From: Planctomycetota bacterium
GTDB lineage: Bacteria; Planctomycetota; SZUA-567; JAFGNG01
Length of the DNA stretch: 12,446 nt
Assembly: GCA_016927125.1 (NCBI GenBank)
Contig: JAFGNG010000221.1
Span: 1-12,446, forward strand
Reading direction: 5' to 3'
Position numbers and translations under genes: made by a program. The notes beneath the pieces are model-generated. The model was not told where the DNA came from. It was given only the letters and a program-made list of their open reading frames with translations, and searched no databases. This document shows, one piece after another, positions 1 to 7,205 of this stretch (position 1 is its first letter; the number at the start of each line of letters is the position of its first letter).

Positions 1-102
1 AAGCGCAAGATGCGCGAACGGGAGAAGGAGATTGCCCGGCAAGTGCGCCTCTCTCGGCGCCGCAAGGCCAAGCAGACCAAACCCGTCAGATCGAGAGCTT
101 AA
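1..102 (+). CDS. C-terminal tail of an unidentified protein (5' end outside window)
   Basis: Frame 1 is open from the left edge to a TAA at 100-102, giving 33 residues. The visible tail is extremely basic: mostly Lys and Arg, with a few Glu, and a run of R/K near residues 19-25. Such tails occur on ribosome- or nucleic-acid-associated proteins and at the cytoplasmic ends of membrane proteins, but this fragment is too short to assign a family. The supporting facts are the open frame reaching the edge, the strongly biased composition, and a terminator-like hairpin starting 24 bases after the stop. It could still be a chance open frame. Confidence 0.55.
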   Translation, partial: KRKMREREKEIARQVRLSRRRKAKQTKPVRSRA

Positions 103-125
103 GCAATAAGTACCAATGCAATCTA

Positions 126-166
126 AAACTAACGGCGGACATCCATTTGGAGTCCGCCGTTAGTTT
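126..166. terminator. Long perfect hairpin between convergent genes, probable bidirectional terminator
   Basis: The arms 126-140 and 152-166 are perfect 15-base inverted repeats around an 11-base loop. The arms begin with AAA and end with TTT, so either strand leaves the stem on a short U run; a further T run follows at 175-181 on the plus strand. The hairpin lies between the plus-strand stop at 102 and the minus-strand stop at 184, where a shared terminator for both transcripts is expected. The U tract directly after the stem is short, so efficiency is uncertain. Confidence 0.75.
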
Positions 167-183
167 GGCCTAACATTTTTTAA

Positions 184-1428
184 CTATGCTGATAGCTTTC
201 TCCCCATCCTCACCAACCCCACTCCCAACAAGACCGCGGCCAGCCCGACGCAGCTATACGCGCTGGCATAACTGGTGGCGGCATCGCCGATAAGGTCAGA
301 CGAAGTGCCGAGGGTCAGCAAGATCGCAATGATGAGTAGCGCCCACTCCAGGTACTTCCTGGAATTGTCCAACACATAAGCGGCAAGGAGTCCTGCCGGC
401 AGGATAAGAGTAATAAAGTGCGCCTGTCTTGCCTCGGGACTGATTAGGAGCATCAAAATCAAGACCAGCCCCGCGCCTATGCTTTCATGTTGTGAATTTC
501 TTTTTTCTTTACTTTGCGGCCGAGTCTGCCAAGCCACGATGATGGTCAGTAGGATTACCGCAGCCAGCGAAATCATATTAACGGTTTTTACCGGCAGGTC
601 TGCAAAATTAATGCTGTAACTGCGGTCATCACTCTCATGCAGGCTGCTGGCCCTGACCGGACGAAGCAAGCGGTTGAGCGTTGCGGGAACGCTCTGCCCG
701 GGCGCATCCTCTTGGGGGACGCTCTGTACCATCTTGCCGCGGCGGTCGGCATAACCCTTCAGCATCGACCAGTTTTCACTCCACCCCCAGGTGAGCGTTG
801 GGATCATAAAACAGAACAAGAAAATTCCCGCCAGGCCGTATAACACTGCCCGCCAGCGGCGCTGCCAGGCATAGTAAGCAATCAGCATGATCGGCATGAA
901 TTTCAAACAGGCTGCCCAAGCGGTCAGGATGCCGCCTTTGCGTTCATGCCCCTTGATTACGCAATACAATCCCGCAAAGGCGAGCAAGGCAACCGGAATA
1001 TTAATCTGCCCCAGGCGTGCGTTATCGACAAAGAAGCGCCCCGTGATTAATAACGCCAGCACCGCTACCGCAATACTCAGCTTCTTGCGCTTCTCTTTTT
1101 CCGGCAGGGCGAGGCGTAGGGTAATGAGCAACATCCCGGTGAAGCCGAGCGCAATTACCGCATACCAAAGATAAATACTGGTAGAAATATCCAGCAATGC
1201 AAAGGGCGCCATGCACTGGGCGAAGCAGGGCAGGTATTTAAATTGCAGCCGCCCCTCCGCCGCGTAGATATCCGTGCCGTCCAGGACTGCGCGTCCGGCA
1301 GTATGGTAACGGCGGAAGTCGCTGGTGGCGGAGCGGGGGGCGGCTTTGAAGGCAAAGGCGGTCAGGAGCAGAAGGAAGAGCAGGAAGACAAGGGTGCGGG
1401 AGTTGAGGAACTTTCCTTTGCCGGTCAT
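184..1428 (-). CDS. GT87-type (DUF2029) integral membrane glycosyltransferase
   Basis: This 414-residue protein has about nine to ten hydrophobic segments, starting with one at residues 12-29. It shows the pattern of the GT87/DUF2029 family, GT-C-fold enzymes that move a sugar (classically mannose) from a polyprenyl phosphate carrier to an acceptor on the outer face of the inner membrane. Visible family signs are the early acidic DF motif at 37-38 in the first loop (expected catalytic region), an F-K-Y-L-P segment at 63-67, N-A-R-L-G-Q-I-N at 136-143, L-K-F-M-P near 175-179, G-Q-S-V-P before L-N-R-L-L at 244-255, and S-P-E with a His at 330-337. It is the last gene of the operon; its ATG overlaps the upstream stop (ATGA), with GGGAGAGG just upstream as the ribosome-binding site. 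Donor and acceptor are unknown; the setting suggests a late LPS-core or lipid A sugar modification. Family call is firm, substrate is not. Confidence 0.85.
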   Translation of the reverse strand: MTGKGKFLNSRTLVFLLFLLLLTAFAFKAAPRSATSDFRRYHTAGRAVLDGTDIYAAEGRLQFKYLPCFAQCMAPFALLDISTSIYLWYAVIALGFTGMLLITLRLALPEKEKRKKLSIAVAVLALLITGRFFVDNARLGQINIPVALLAFAGLYCVIKGHERKGGILTAWAACLKFMPIMLIAYYAWQRRWRAVLYGLAGIFLFCFMIPTLTWGWSENWSMLKGYADRRGKMVQSVPQEDAPGQSVPATLNRLLRPVRASSLHESDDRSYSINFADLPVKTVNMISLAAVILLTIIVAWQTRPQSKEKRNSQHESIGAGLVLILMLLISPEARQAHFITLILPAGLLAAYVLDNSRKYLEWALLIIAILLTLGTSSDLIGDAATSYASAYSCVGLAAVLLGVGLVRMGRKLSA

Positions 1429-2603
1429 TCGACCTCTCCCACATCCTGGCCGGAGGCGAGGAGTTGATAGACCTTTTGGTGCTGTTTGGCAACCGCATCA
1501 ATATTGAATTCCGCTTCAATGCGGGCGCGCCCGCGCAGGCCCATCTCCCTGGCTTCCACCGGATTGGTCAAGAGTTCTTCAATCGCCCTGGCGAGGGCCG
1601 CGGGGTCTTCCTTCGGCACCAGCAAGCCGGTTTCCCCGTCCTCAACCAAGGAATACAGCCCGCCCACGCCGCTAGCAATGACCGGCCGCGCCCAGGCCAT
1701 GGCCTGGAGCACAGAAAGCCCCAGGCCCTCCTGGGTGGAAGGCTCGACGAAGATATCAAAGTCCCGCAGGAAAACCGCTTCCAGCTTACTACCGACCCGA
1801 TCGGTGGCGGCGGTGGCGAAGGTGGCGCCGCTGGTAAAGGTTACGCGGGTGGTGATCTTGAGCTCCGCCGCCAGTGCCTTGAGCGAAACCAGCTCTGGCC
1901 CGCGCCCCAGGATCAGGAATTCCACATCCTGATATTTTTCCAGCACCAGGGCGGCGGCGCGCAGGAGGGTATGCTGCCCTTTGTTCCGGCGGAGCGTACC
2001 GAAGCAGCCGACCACGGGAGCACCGTGACCTGACCGCAGGCTGGCGGCCGGAGACTTTTCTCCTGGCAGCTCCTTGTCCGGCAGGGTTGCAGGCTCTTCT
2101 TCCGGGAGTTTAAAGCGGGAGAGATCCACCCCGTTGTGGAGCAGGGTAACATTACCCCGCCCCTTCCGGCGCAATTGTACCATCTGGGTATAGACCGCAT
2201 CCGACACCGCCGCGTACGCCACAGATTTTTCGCGGCAGAGATAGGCTTCCAGCTCGCTGATGGGGGAATTAACCGTTACCAGCAGCGGGGCCCCCAGCGA
2301 CTGGGCCACCTGTTTGGCAACCGGAGTAAGGGAGAGGTCCATCGCGTGGATTATCTCAGGTTTGAATTCCTGGAGCTGTCGGCGTCCCTTCCGGCCCCGC
2401 AAGAGCCCGCCGAGGTGGGGCTCGACCAGGTGGAGAAGACCACTGGCGAAAAAGGCGTGCTCGCGTTCACCCCCCGCCAGGCCGACGGTCAAGGTTGCGA
2501 TCCCGATTTTCTTGAGCGCCCGTGACAAGGTCAAGGCATTGTACGTGGGCCCGGAGTGTTCAAGATTGGGACAGATCATTACTACCCGCTCAATCGTTGA
2601 CAT
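1425..2603 (-). CDS. GT4-family glycosyltransferase with divergent EX7E motif
   Basis: This 392-residue cytoplasmic GT-B enzyme has an N-terminal acceptor lobe (about 1-195) and a C-terminal nucleotide-sugar lobe (about 196-380). Family signs are the opening beta strand with the S-G-P-T-Y-N loop near 17-22 in place of the usual Gly-rich loop, I-I-H-A-M-D around 84-89, L-H-N-G-V-D at 155-160, the G-x-L-R-R-N-K-G donor-site segment at 202-209, and the C-terminal motif at 292-300. In that motif the first Glu (E292) is present but the second is Gln (Q300). There is a polar, Pro/Glu/Lys-rich linker at about 166-194 and an extended stretch at 258-281 between the usual 'VTFTG' strand and the 'D-I-F-V-E-P-S' strand, longer than typical in GT4. 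Its stop overlaps the GT87 start by 4 bases, and it starts 2 bases after the acyltransferase stop, with GGGAG of that gene's end as ribosome-binding site. The sugar added is not readable from sequence. Confidence 0.88.
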   Translation of the reverse strand: MSTIERVVMICPNLEHSGPTYNALTLSRALKKIGIATLTVGLAGGEREHAFFASGLLHLVEPHLGGLLRGRKGRRQLQEFKPEIIHAMDLSLTPVAKQVAQSLGAPLLVTVNSPISELEAYLCREKSVAYAAVSDAVYTQMVQLRRKGRGNVTLLHNGVDLSRFKLPEEEPATLPDKELPGEKSPAASLRSGHGAPVVGCFGTLRRNKGQHTLLRAAALVLEKYQDVEFLILGRGPELVSLKALAAELKITTRVTFTSGATFATAATDRVGSKLEAVFLRDFDIFVEPSTQEGLGLSVLQAMAWARPVIASGVGGLYSLVEDGETGLLVPKEDPAALARAIEELLTNPVEAREMGLRGRARIEAEFNIDAVAKQHQKVYQLLASGQDVGEVE

Positions 2604-2605
2604 AA

Positions 2606-3598
2606 TTATGCTCCCGCCTGGTTGCGGTTCAGGATATTGGTAGTCCGGCGGCGCTCAATACGTTCCGGGGTATTGCGCCAGCGGCGGTGCATCCAGACCC
2701 ACTGCGCCGGGTATTTGCGAATCACATTTTCCAGGGCCGTGTTCCAGGCCTGGGTTAAGCGCCTGACATCATTATCGCGCGCCTCAGCATCGTGGGAACG
2801 TTCAGCTGCCAGCGGCCCTTCCAAGTGCACCCGGAAGCGGTCTCCCTCACGTAGGAGCACGGCTACATACAAAGGCACCCTGGCTGCAATTGCCAGCCTT
2901 GCCGGCGCTACGGGAGTATAGGCGGGGCGCTTGAAAAAATCTATAAAAACCCCATCCACCTCCGTGATATCCTGGTCCGGGAGAATGCTGATGGAAATCC
3001 CGTTGCGCAAGGCTTGCAACATGGCCTTCGGGTGCTGATCCGTATAAATAATCTCCACTCCACTCGCGCCCCGCAGGCTGGTGAGGAAGGAATTTAAATC
3101 CTCCTCCTCCATGCGCCGGCCCAAGGCCCGGATGGTTCCGCCCCGGCGGGTTACCAACCCGGCAAGCATTTCCCAGTTGCCAAGATGGCCGGTTACCAAC
3201 ACCGCCCCCGGTTTGCGCTTGGAGATAGCGGCAATTTTATCCAGGATCTCGGGATTGATCACCAGCGAATCCATGTACTCCCGGCTCCACCGGTGCATGG
3301 CCAGGGTTTCCAACAGCCCGATGCCGAGGTTGAGGAAGCAGCTGAGCGCGAGCCGGTCGCGGGCGTTGTCATCGAGTTCAGGAAAGGCCAGCGCCAGGTT
3401 TTTCTTCGCCCGGTGAAACTCCTGGCGGCTGACCAGGCAGTAACACCGCCCCACCGCCCGGCCCAGGGCGATCAGTTGCCGCCGGGAAAGGCAACCGGCA
3501 ATCGAGCTCAGCGCTTGCAAGAAGGGCACCGCCAGCCGCCAGCGCAAGGCGCGGAGCTTATTCTTGAGCCAGGCTTTTTGAGTTTCATTAATAATCAT
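2606..3598 (-). CDS. LpxL/HtrB-family lipid A (lysophospholipid-type) acyltransferase
   Basis: This 330-residue protein belongs to the LpxL/LpxM/HtrB family, which adds secondary acyl chains to lipid A precursors at the cytoplasmic face of the inner membrane. The hallmark HX4(D/E) catalytic motif is at H138-L-G-N-W-E143. Further family features are a hydrophobic N-terminal segment about 22-55, R-x-x-K-x-N-L at 63-68, the I-L-P-D-Q-D segment, F-x-x-x-x-A-Y-T-P-V-A-P-A-R-L-A as substrate-pocket region, and the C-terminal P-x-Q-W-V-W-x-H-R-R-W near 296-307 typical of the family. Length is normal (about 300-330). It sits in the middle of the glycosyltransferase operon, which points to lipid A/LPS core assembly. 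No convincing Shine-Dalgarno precedes the ATG at 3598, and the upstream gap of 38 bases is the longest in the operon. Acyl chain and position specificity cannot be told. A role in acylating another glycolipid (PatA-like) is less likely but possible. Confidence 0.9.
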   Translation of the reverse strand: MIINETQKAWLKNKLRALRWRLAVPFLQALSSIAGCLSRRQLIALGRAVGRCYCLVSRQEFHRAKKNLALAFPELDDNARDRLALSCFLNLGIGLLETLAMHRWSREYMDSLVINPEILDKIAAISKRKPGAVLVTGHLGNWEMLAGLVTRRGGTIRALGRRMEEEDLNSFLTSLRGASGVEIIYTDQHPKAMLQALRNGISISILPDQDITEVDGVFIDFFKRPAYTPVAPARLAIAARVPLYVAVLLREGDRFRVHLEGPLAAERSHDAEARDNDVRRLTQAWNTALENVIRKYPAQWVWMHRRWRNTPERIERRRTTNILNRNQAGA

Positions 3599-3650
3599 AT
3601 CACAAGCCAGATAATCAAAGTTAAAAGTTTAGCAGCTTACTGCTGATTAT
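3599..3650 (-). other. Intra-operon gap with small stem-loop before the acyltransferase
   Basis: The arms 3631-3635 and 3640-3644 form a 5-bp stem with a 4-base loop across the stop codon (3637-3639) of the upstream glycosyltransferase. On the minus strand it is followed by an A/T-rich stretch (AAACTTTTAACTTT). The stem is short and the U run is interrupted, so at most a weak attenuator or pause site. No clear ribosome-binding site is seen before the ATG at 3598. Confidence 0.3.
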
Positions 3651-4755
3651 TATATTCCTGCCAGAGTTTTTCATAGAGCAAGGTAAGGTTATCGCGTTGC
3701 TGCTCCAAAGTAAAGGCTTTGACTGCTTCCCGCCCGGCGGCGGCCAGCTCCGCAGCGTGCTCAGGCTGCAAGGCCTCCTGGATGCCACGGGCGATGGCCT
3801 CGGCGGAACTTTCCACCGCGATGAAGTCACGGCCTTCCGTAAAGGCCTCGGCGGCAATACCCACGCGGGTGCTGACTAACGGCACGCCCGCCGCCACAGC
3901 TTCGAGCTGGACATTAGCAATCCCCTCGGAGCGGCTGGGTAAGACAAAGACGTCCAAAGCAGAGTAGACGCTGGGAAGGTCGTGCTGCCAGGGTAAAAAT
4001 ATCGTGCGCTCAGAAATGCCTATGGACTTTGCCAGCTCTAACAAAGCCGCTTTTTCCCGGCCTTCTCCCACCAGCGCCAGGCAAGGCGCTGGGCCGCTAA
4101 CTTGCAAGTTAGCAAAGGCCTGCAAGAGCAGCGGCAAATCTTTGATCTCATGGAGCCTGCCGACAAAGCCGATTACCGGCCGGTCTACCGGCAAGCCATA
4201 TCTGGCTTTCTCCGCCTGGGGATTGCGTTCTTGCAGGAAGGGCGCCAGGTCAATGCCGTTATATTGCACCACGAATTTCTCCCGCGGGAGCCCGGAGTGT
4301 CTGAAGTTATGTTCAGCCACCCCCCTGGTTACACAAATTATTGGGCTATTAAAATACCCGAGGAGGCGGTCGACAAAGTAGTGCCGCGCCTTCTTGCCCA
4401 GCCCGAGGTCGCGCTCATGCGCCAGTCTCACCGGTACCCGCGCCAGCATGGCGGCAAGCCGGCCACTGGTATTTGCCCGGCGCATATGGCAGTGGACAAT
4501 CTTCGCCTCGGCCGCGCGCAGGCGCTTCGCCAGGCGCAGCAGGCTGCCGGGATGGTAGCGGTTCTTCATGAAGGAGAGGCTGACCGGGATGCCGACCTGC
4601 TGAAGCTGCGGAGCCAGCTCCCCCAGTTCCCGGAGGCAGATTACCGAAACCTGGAAACGGTCGCGGTCCAGCATCGGCAGGACCCGCGCGAGGTTACGCT
4701 CCACCCCGCCAACCGGTAGCGCGCCAATGATATGGACAACCGACAAGGGTTTCAT
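3637..4755 (-). CDS. GT4-family glycosyltransferase (LPS/polysaccharide type)
   Basis: This 372-residue GT-B enzyme has the complete GT4 signature: the N-terminal Gly-rich acceptor/donor loop I-G-A-L-P-V-G-G-V-E-R at 10-20, V-H-C-H at 87-90, Y-N-G-I-D at 165-169, the donor-phosphate site F-V-G-R-L-H-E-I-K-D at 197-206 (R200, K205), L-V-G-E-G at 228-232, and an intact EX7E motif (E277 to E285) in the S-E-G-I-A-N-V-Q-L-E-A sequence. It should be a retaining, nucleotide-sugar-dependent transferase. The G-G-V-E-R start is common in enzymes that build LPS cores and capsules. Its ATG overlaps the stop of the upstream GT4 gene by 4 bases (ATGA), with TTGGGGAA as likely ribosome-binding site inside that gene. 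Sugar and acceptor are unknown. Confidence 0.9.
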   Translation of the reverse strand: MKPLSVVHIIGALPVGGVERNLARVLPMLDRDRFQVSVICLRELGELAPQLQQVGIPVSLSFMKNRYHPGSLLRLAKRLRAAEAKIVHCHMRRANTSGRLAAMLARVPVRLAHERDLGLGKKARHYFVDRLLGYFNSPIICVTRGVAEHNFRHSGLPREKFVVQYNGIDLAPFLQERNPQAEKARYGLPVDRPVIGFVGRLHEIKDLPLLLQAFANLQVSGPAPCLALVGEGREKAALLELAKSIGISERTIFLPWQHDLPSVYSALDVFVLPSRSEGIANVQLEAVAAGVPLVSTRVGIAAEAFTEGRDFIAVESSAEAIARGIQEALQPEHAAELAAAGREAVKAFTLEQQRDNLTLLYEKLWQEYNNQQ

Positions 4756-5885
4756 CCGTTATTCCCCAACAACTTGTGATAAAAAGCCAGGACATCCTGC
4801 ATCATCCGCTCCCGGGTAAAATTATTCAGGACCCGGTCTCGCCCGGCCTCTCCCAGCTGGCGCCGATTAATATCATTGTCAAGTAAGGCAGTAATGGCAT
4901 TCGCTAACGCTGCAGAATCCCGCGGCGGAACAATCATCCCGGTCTGGCCGTCCAGCACAATCTCTGGCAAGCTGCCAACCGAAGTCGCGACCATGGGCAC
5001 GCTGAAGGTCATAAATTCCACACTAGCCCGGCTCCACCCTTCCGAGCCGATGCTGGCAATGACACCGACATCGCTCATCTGCAAAAAGAGGTTTAAACGC
5101 TCCACCCTTCCCAGCCAGCGCACGGCGTCGCGGATGCCGAGTTTTTCCACAATAGAGTCGAGGTATTCGCGATACTCGCTCTGCCGTGAAAAGGCGAAGA
5201 GGAAGACGGTCCCGGGGTGTTTCTCCAAGACCTTCGGGATAGCTTCAAGGAGATAGTGCTGCCCTTTGACCGGGGCGAGGCGGGCGAGGCAGGAGACTAT
5301 TTTTGCGCCTTCCTTAAGGTGCAGCGTCTGCTTTTCCCGGGCGAGCTCCTCTTCCTTGCCTGGCCGGAAGCGTTCCAGGTTGACCCCGCCGGGAATGACC
5401 TCTACAGGTGAAGTCAGCCAGGGCGCGGAGCTTTGCACTCCCTGACGCACCGCCTGGCTGGCGCAGATGAGCCCGGCGGTACGGTGGTTAAAGAGCCACT
5501 TGTTGAAAGCATGGCTGCGGATGGGCGTAACCACGTGGCGGGTACGCACCAGCGGAATCGGTTTCATCCCGGAGAGAGCCATGGCCGCGAGCCAGTGATC
5601 CTTGCCGCGATGGGCATGAACCAGGTCCGCGTTTAAGTTGCGGATCCGACGGCGGATCAAAAGAATATCCTTTAAATCCAGGAAGGGATTGAACCGGCTG
5701 CCCATGTGGGCATTGGCATAAGGGATTTGCTTGCGGCCGGCAGCCTCGACCACGCTGTGTTTTTTACGGCCGATGATCTCGGCAGTATGGCCGTGGTTAA
5801 CTAACGCCTCCGCCAAGTCGACGACCCGGGCGGCCTCGCCAATAAACTCGCGCGCGCTGCAGAGTTGGAGCACCCGGAGCGCCAT
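4752..5885 (-). CDS. GT4-family glycosyltransferase, second of a paralogous pair
   Basis: This 377-residue GT-B protein shows L-V-H-A-H-R-G-K-D-H at 88-97, L-V-R-T-R-H at 112-117, P-G-G-V-N at 165-169, the donor-site segment R-L-A-P-V-K-G at 202-208, and an intact EX7E (E282 to E290). The N-terminal loop (S-A-R-E-F-I-G-E, about 10-17) differs from the usual double-Gly loop. It resembles the next gene upstream, at 5885-7030, in the block around 88-150: LVRT(R/K)H, then a W-L-(F/Y)-(N/H)-H segment at matching spacing. The two are therefore likely tandem duplicates, or two related core transferases as seen in LPS clusters. Start ATG shares one base with the upstream stop (TGATG), with AGGCGG a few bases before. 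Translational coupling is likely. Confidence 0.88.
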   Translation of the reverse strand: MALRVLQLCSAREFIGEAARVVDLAEALVNHGHTAEIIGRKKHSVVEAAGRKQIPYANAHMGSRFNPFLDLKDILLIRRRIRNLNADLVHAHRGKDHWLAAMALSGMKPIPLVRTRHVVTPIRSHAFNKWLFNHRTAGLICASQAVRQGVQSSAPWLTSPVEVIPGGVNLERFRPGKEEELAREKQTLHLKEGAKIVSCLARLAPVKGQHYLLEAIPKVLEKHPGTVFLFAFSRQSEYREYLDSIVEKLGIRDAVRWLGRVERLNLFLQMSDVGVIASIGSEGWSRASVEFMTFSVPMVATSVGSLPEIVLDGQTGMIVPPRDSAALANAITALLDNDINRRQLGEAGRDRVLNNFTRERMMQDVLAFYHKLLGNNG

Positions 5886-7030
5886 CAGAGATTCCGCCTT
5901 GCCAAGAGCGCCTGTTTTTTCTCGATTTCCTCACGGTAAAGGGCCTCGGTGCGTTCCGCCATGATGCTGGCGAAGTATTGCTTGACCCGTTCTCGCGCCT
6001 TCCCGACGCGGGAGGCAGTTTCTTCCGGGTTGGAAAAGGTTCTGAGGATGGCGTCTGCCAGCTCTTGCGCGCTGCCGGGGCGGACCAAAAGCCCGCAGGC
6101 CCCGCCGTCGAGGATCTCGGCGGTGCCGCCGACACTGGTCGCCACGACTGGTACGCCCAGCGCCATGGCCTCCTTGACGACCGTACTGGAGGCATCGCAG
6201 GACTTGGCCGCGAGCACGGAAATATCCAGCGCGGCAGTGATTGAAGGGATATCCTCCTGGAACCCGGCCCAGATAACAGTCTCTTGTAAAGCATACGCCG
6301 CGATCAAACCCCGGAGGCGGTCCCAGTCACCGCCGGTTCCTACCAGCAGGAATTTGGCGCCGGGGAGTTCCGGGCGGATCCGGATAGCAGCCTGCAAGAG
6401 GGTTTCCTGCCCCTTGTCCGGCGCCAGCCGCCCCACCAGGCCAACCAGGGGGGCATCAGCACGGATACCAAATTCAGCGCGGACCTCCTCCCTGCTTTTC
6501 TTGACATCAGAGGCGAAGCCGTCACGCAACCCGGCGTGGATAACCACAACCCGGTCAGGGGCAATAAAGTCATTGGCAATCAATTCCTCGCGGATTGGCC
6601 CGGCTACGGCAATAGTCTTTGCAACCGCATGATGATAGAGCCAGCGGTTGGCCATATGGCGTTTGGTGGGATAGCTGTTATGCTTGGTGCGGACCAGGAG
6701 CGCGGGGATAGATCTGCCGAGGATCGCGGTTGCTGCTACCCAGGTGTCCTGCGAGCCGTGCGAATGAATAATCTCTGCCCCGCTTTCCTTCAAACGGTGG
6801 CGAAGTGTCTTCATGTCCGCGGTAAATTGTTGGGGATGGAACCCCTTGCGGAAATGACAGGCCGTATCAACCGCCAGACCCGCCGCTTGGGCGCGGGCGG
6901 CCAGCTCACTCTTCGGGGGGGCGAAGACGACAACCTCATGCCCGCGCGCGGCCATGGCTTTCGCCAGGAGCAGCACCTGCAGGGGCTGTCCGCCCCAGCC
7001 TTTATGAAAATTTGTGTACAAGATCTTCAT
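5885..7030 (-). CDS. GT4-family glycosyltransferase, first gene of the operon
   Basis: The frame stays open upstream to 7141, but I place the start at the ATG 7028-7030. There the protein begins with the typical first strand (M-K-I-L-Y-T-N) and an AAGGGAT ribosome-binding site lies just upstream. The extra 37 residues would cross the promoter. The resulting 381-residue protein has a Gly-rich N-terminal loop G-W-G-G-Q at 11-15, I-I-H-S-H-G at 87-92, L-V-R-T-K-H at 112-117, the donor-site segment V-G-R-L-A-P-D-K-G at 199-207 (R201, K206), and L-L-V-G-T-G-G at 228-234. The C-terminal motif is D279-x7-E287 rather than Glu-x7-Glu. This conservative change may still work, as the second Glu normally contacts the donor ribose. 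The C-terminus (350-381) is helical and charged. It leads an operon of LPS-type genes. Confidence 0.88.
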   Translation of the reverse strand: MKILYTNFHKGWGGQPLQVLLLAKAMAARGHEVVVFAPPKSELAARAQAAGLAVDTACHFRKGFHPQQFTADMKTLRHRLKESGAEIIHSHGSQDTWVAATAILGRSIPALLVRTKHNSYPTKRHMANRWLYHHAVAKTIAVAGPIREELIANDFIAPDRVVVIHAGLRDGFASDVKKSREEVRAEFGIRADAPLVGLVGRLAPDKGQETLLQAAIRIRPELPGAKFLLVGTGGDWDRLRGLIAAYALQETVIWAGFQEDIPSITAALDISVLAAKSCDASSTVVKEAMALGVPVVATSVGGTAEILDGGACGLLVRPGSAQELADAILRTFSNPEETASRVGKARERVKQYFASIMAERTEALYREEIEKKQALLARRNL

Positions 7031-7067
7031 CTTATCCCTTCTGCAACCCTTAATTTTGGGAATCTCC

Positions 7068-7096
7068 AATGTAGTCCACAGCCTTCTATCGGTCAA
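7068..7096 (-). promoter_or_regulatory. Sigma70-like promoter of the glycosyltransferase operon
   Basis: On the minus strand TTGACC (7096-7091) is followed by a 17-base spacer and TACATT (7073-7068). Matches to the consensus are 5/6 and 4/6 with ideal spacing. Predicted transcription start is near 7060, giving a leader of about 30 bases before the ATG at 7030, which carries the AAGGGAT ribosome-binding site. Confidence 0.6.
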
Positions 7097-7117
7097 GAAT
7101 AAACTGTTTGGTGGAAA

Positions 7118-7129
7118 TTGGTTAACCAA
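7118..7129. promoter_or_regulatory. Perfect 12-bp palindrome, candidate operator
   Basis: TTGGTTAACCAA is a perfect palindrome centred at 7123.5, about 63 bases upstream of the predicted start of the minus-strand operon, a usual place for an activator site. Part of it (7126-7133, CCAAGGTT) is repeated inverted at 7168-7175 (AACCTTGG). No regulator gene is in the window, so the binding protein is unknown. Confidence 0.35.
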
Positions 7130-7205
7130 GGTTCCCGGCAAATGGAACTGTCAAATTTTATGCTCAAAACCTTGGATACACCCCGGTGGCGCAGCTTTTC
7201 TTCTC

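Noticed and set aside
1464..2033. Plus-strand open frame of 189 codons opposite the fourth GT4 gene
   Set aside because: The residue pattern is typical of a shadow frame, and it has no start signal or domain.
7031..7141. N-terminal extension of 37 residues on the first GT4 gene
   Set aside because: The extension does not resemble a GT4 N-terminus, it covers the best promoter, and the ATG at 7030 has a ribosome-binding site and begins the typical first strand.
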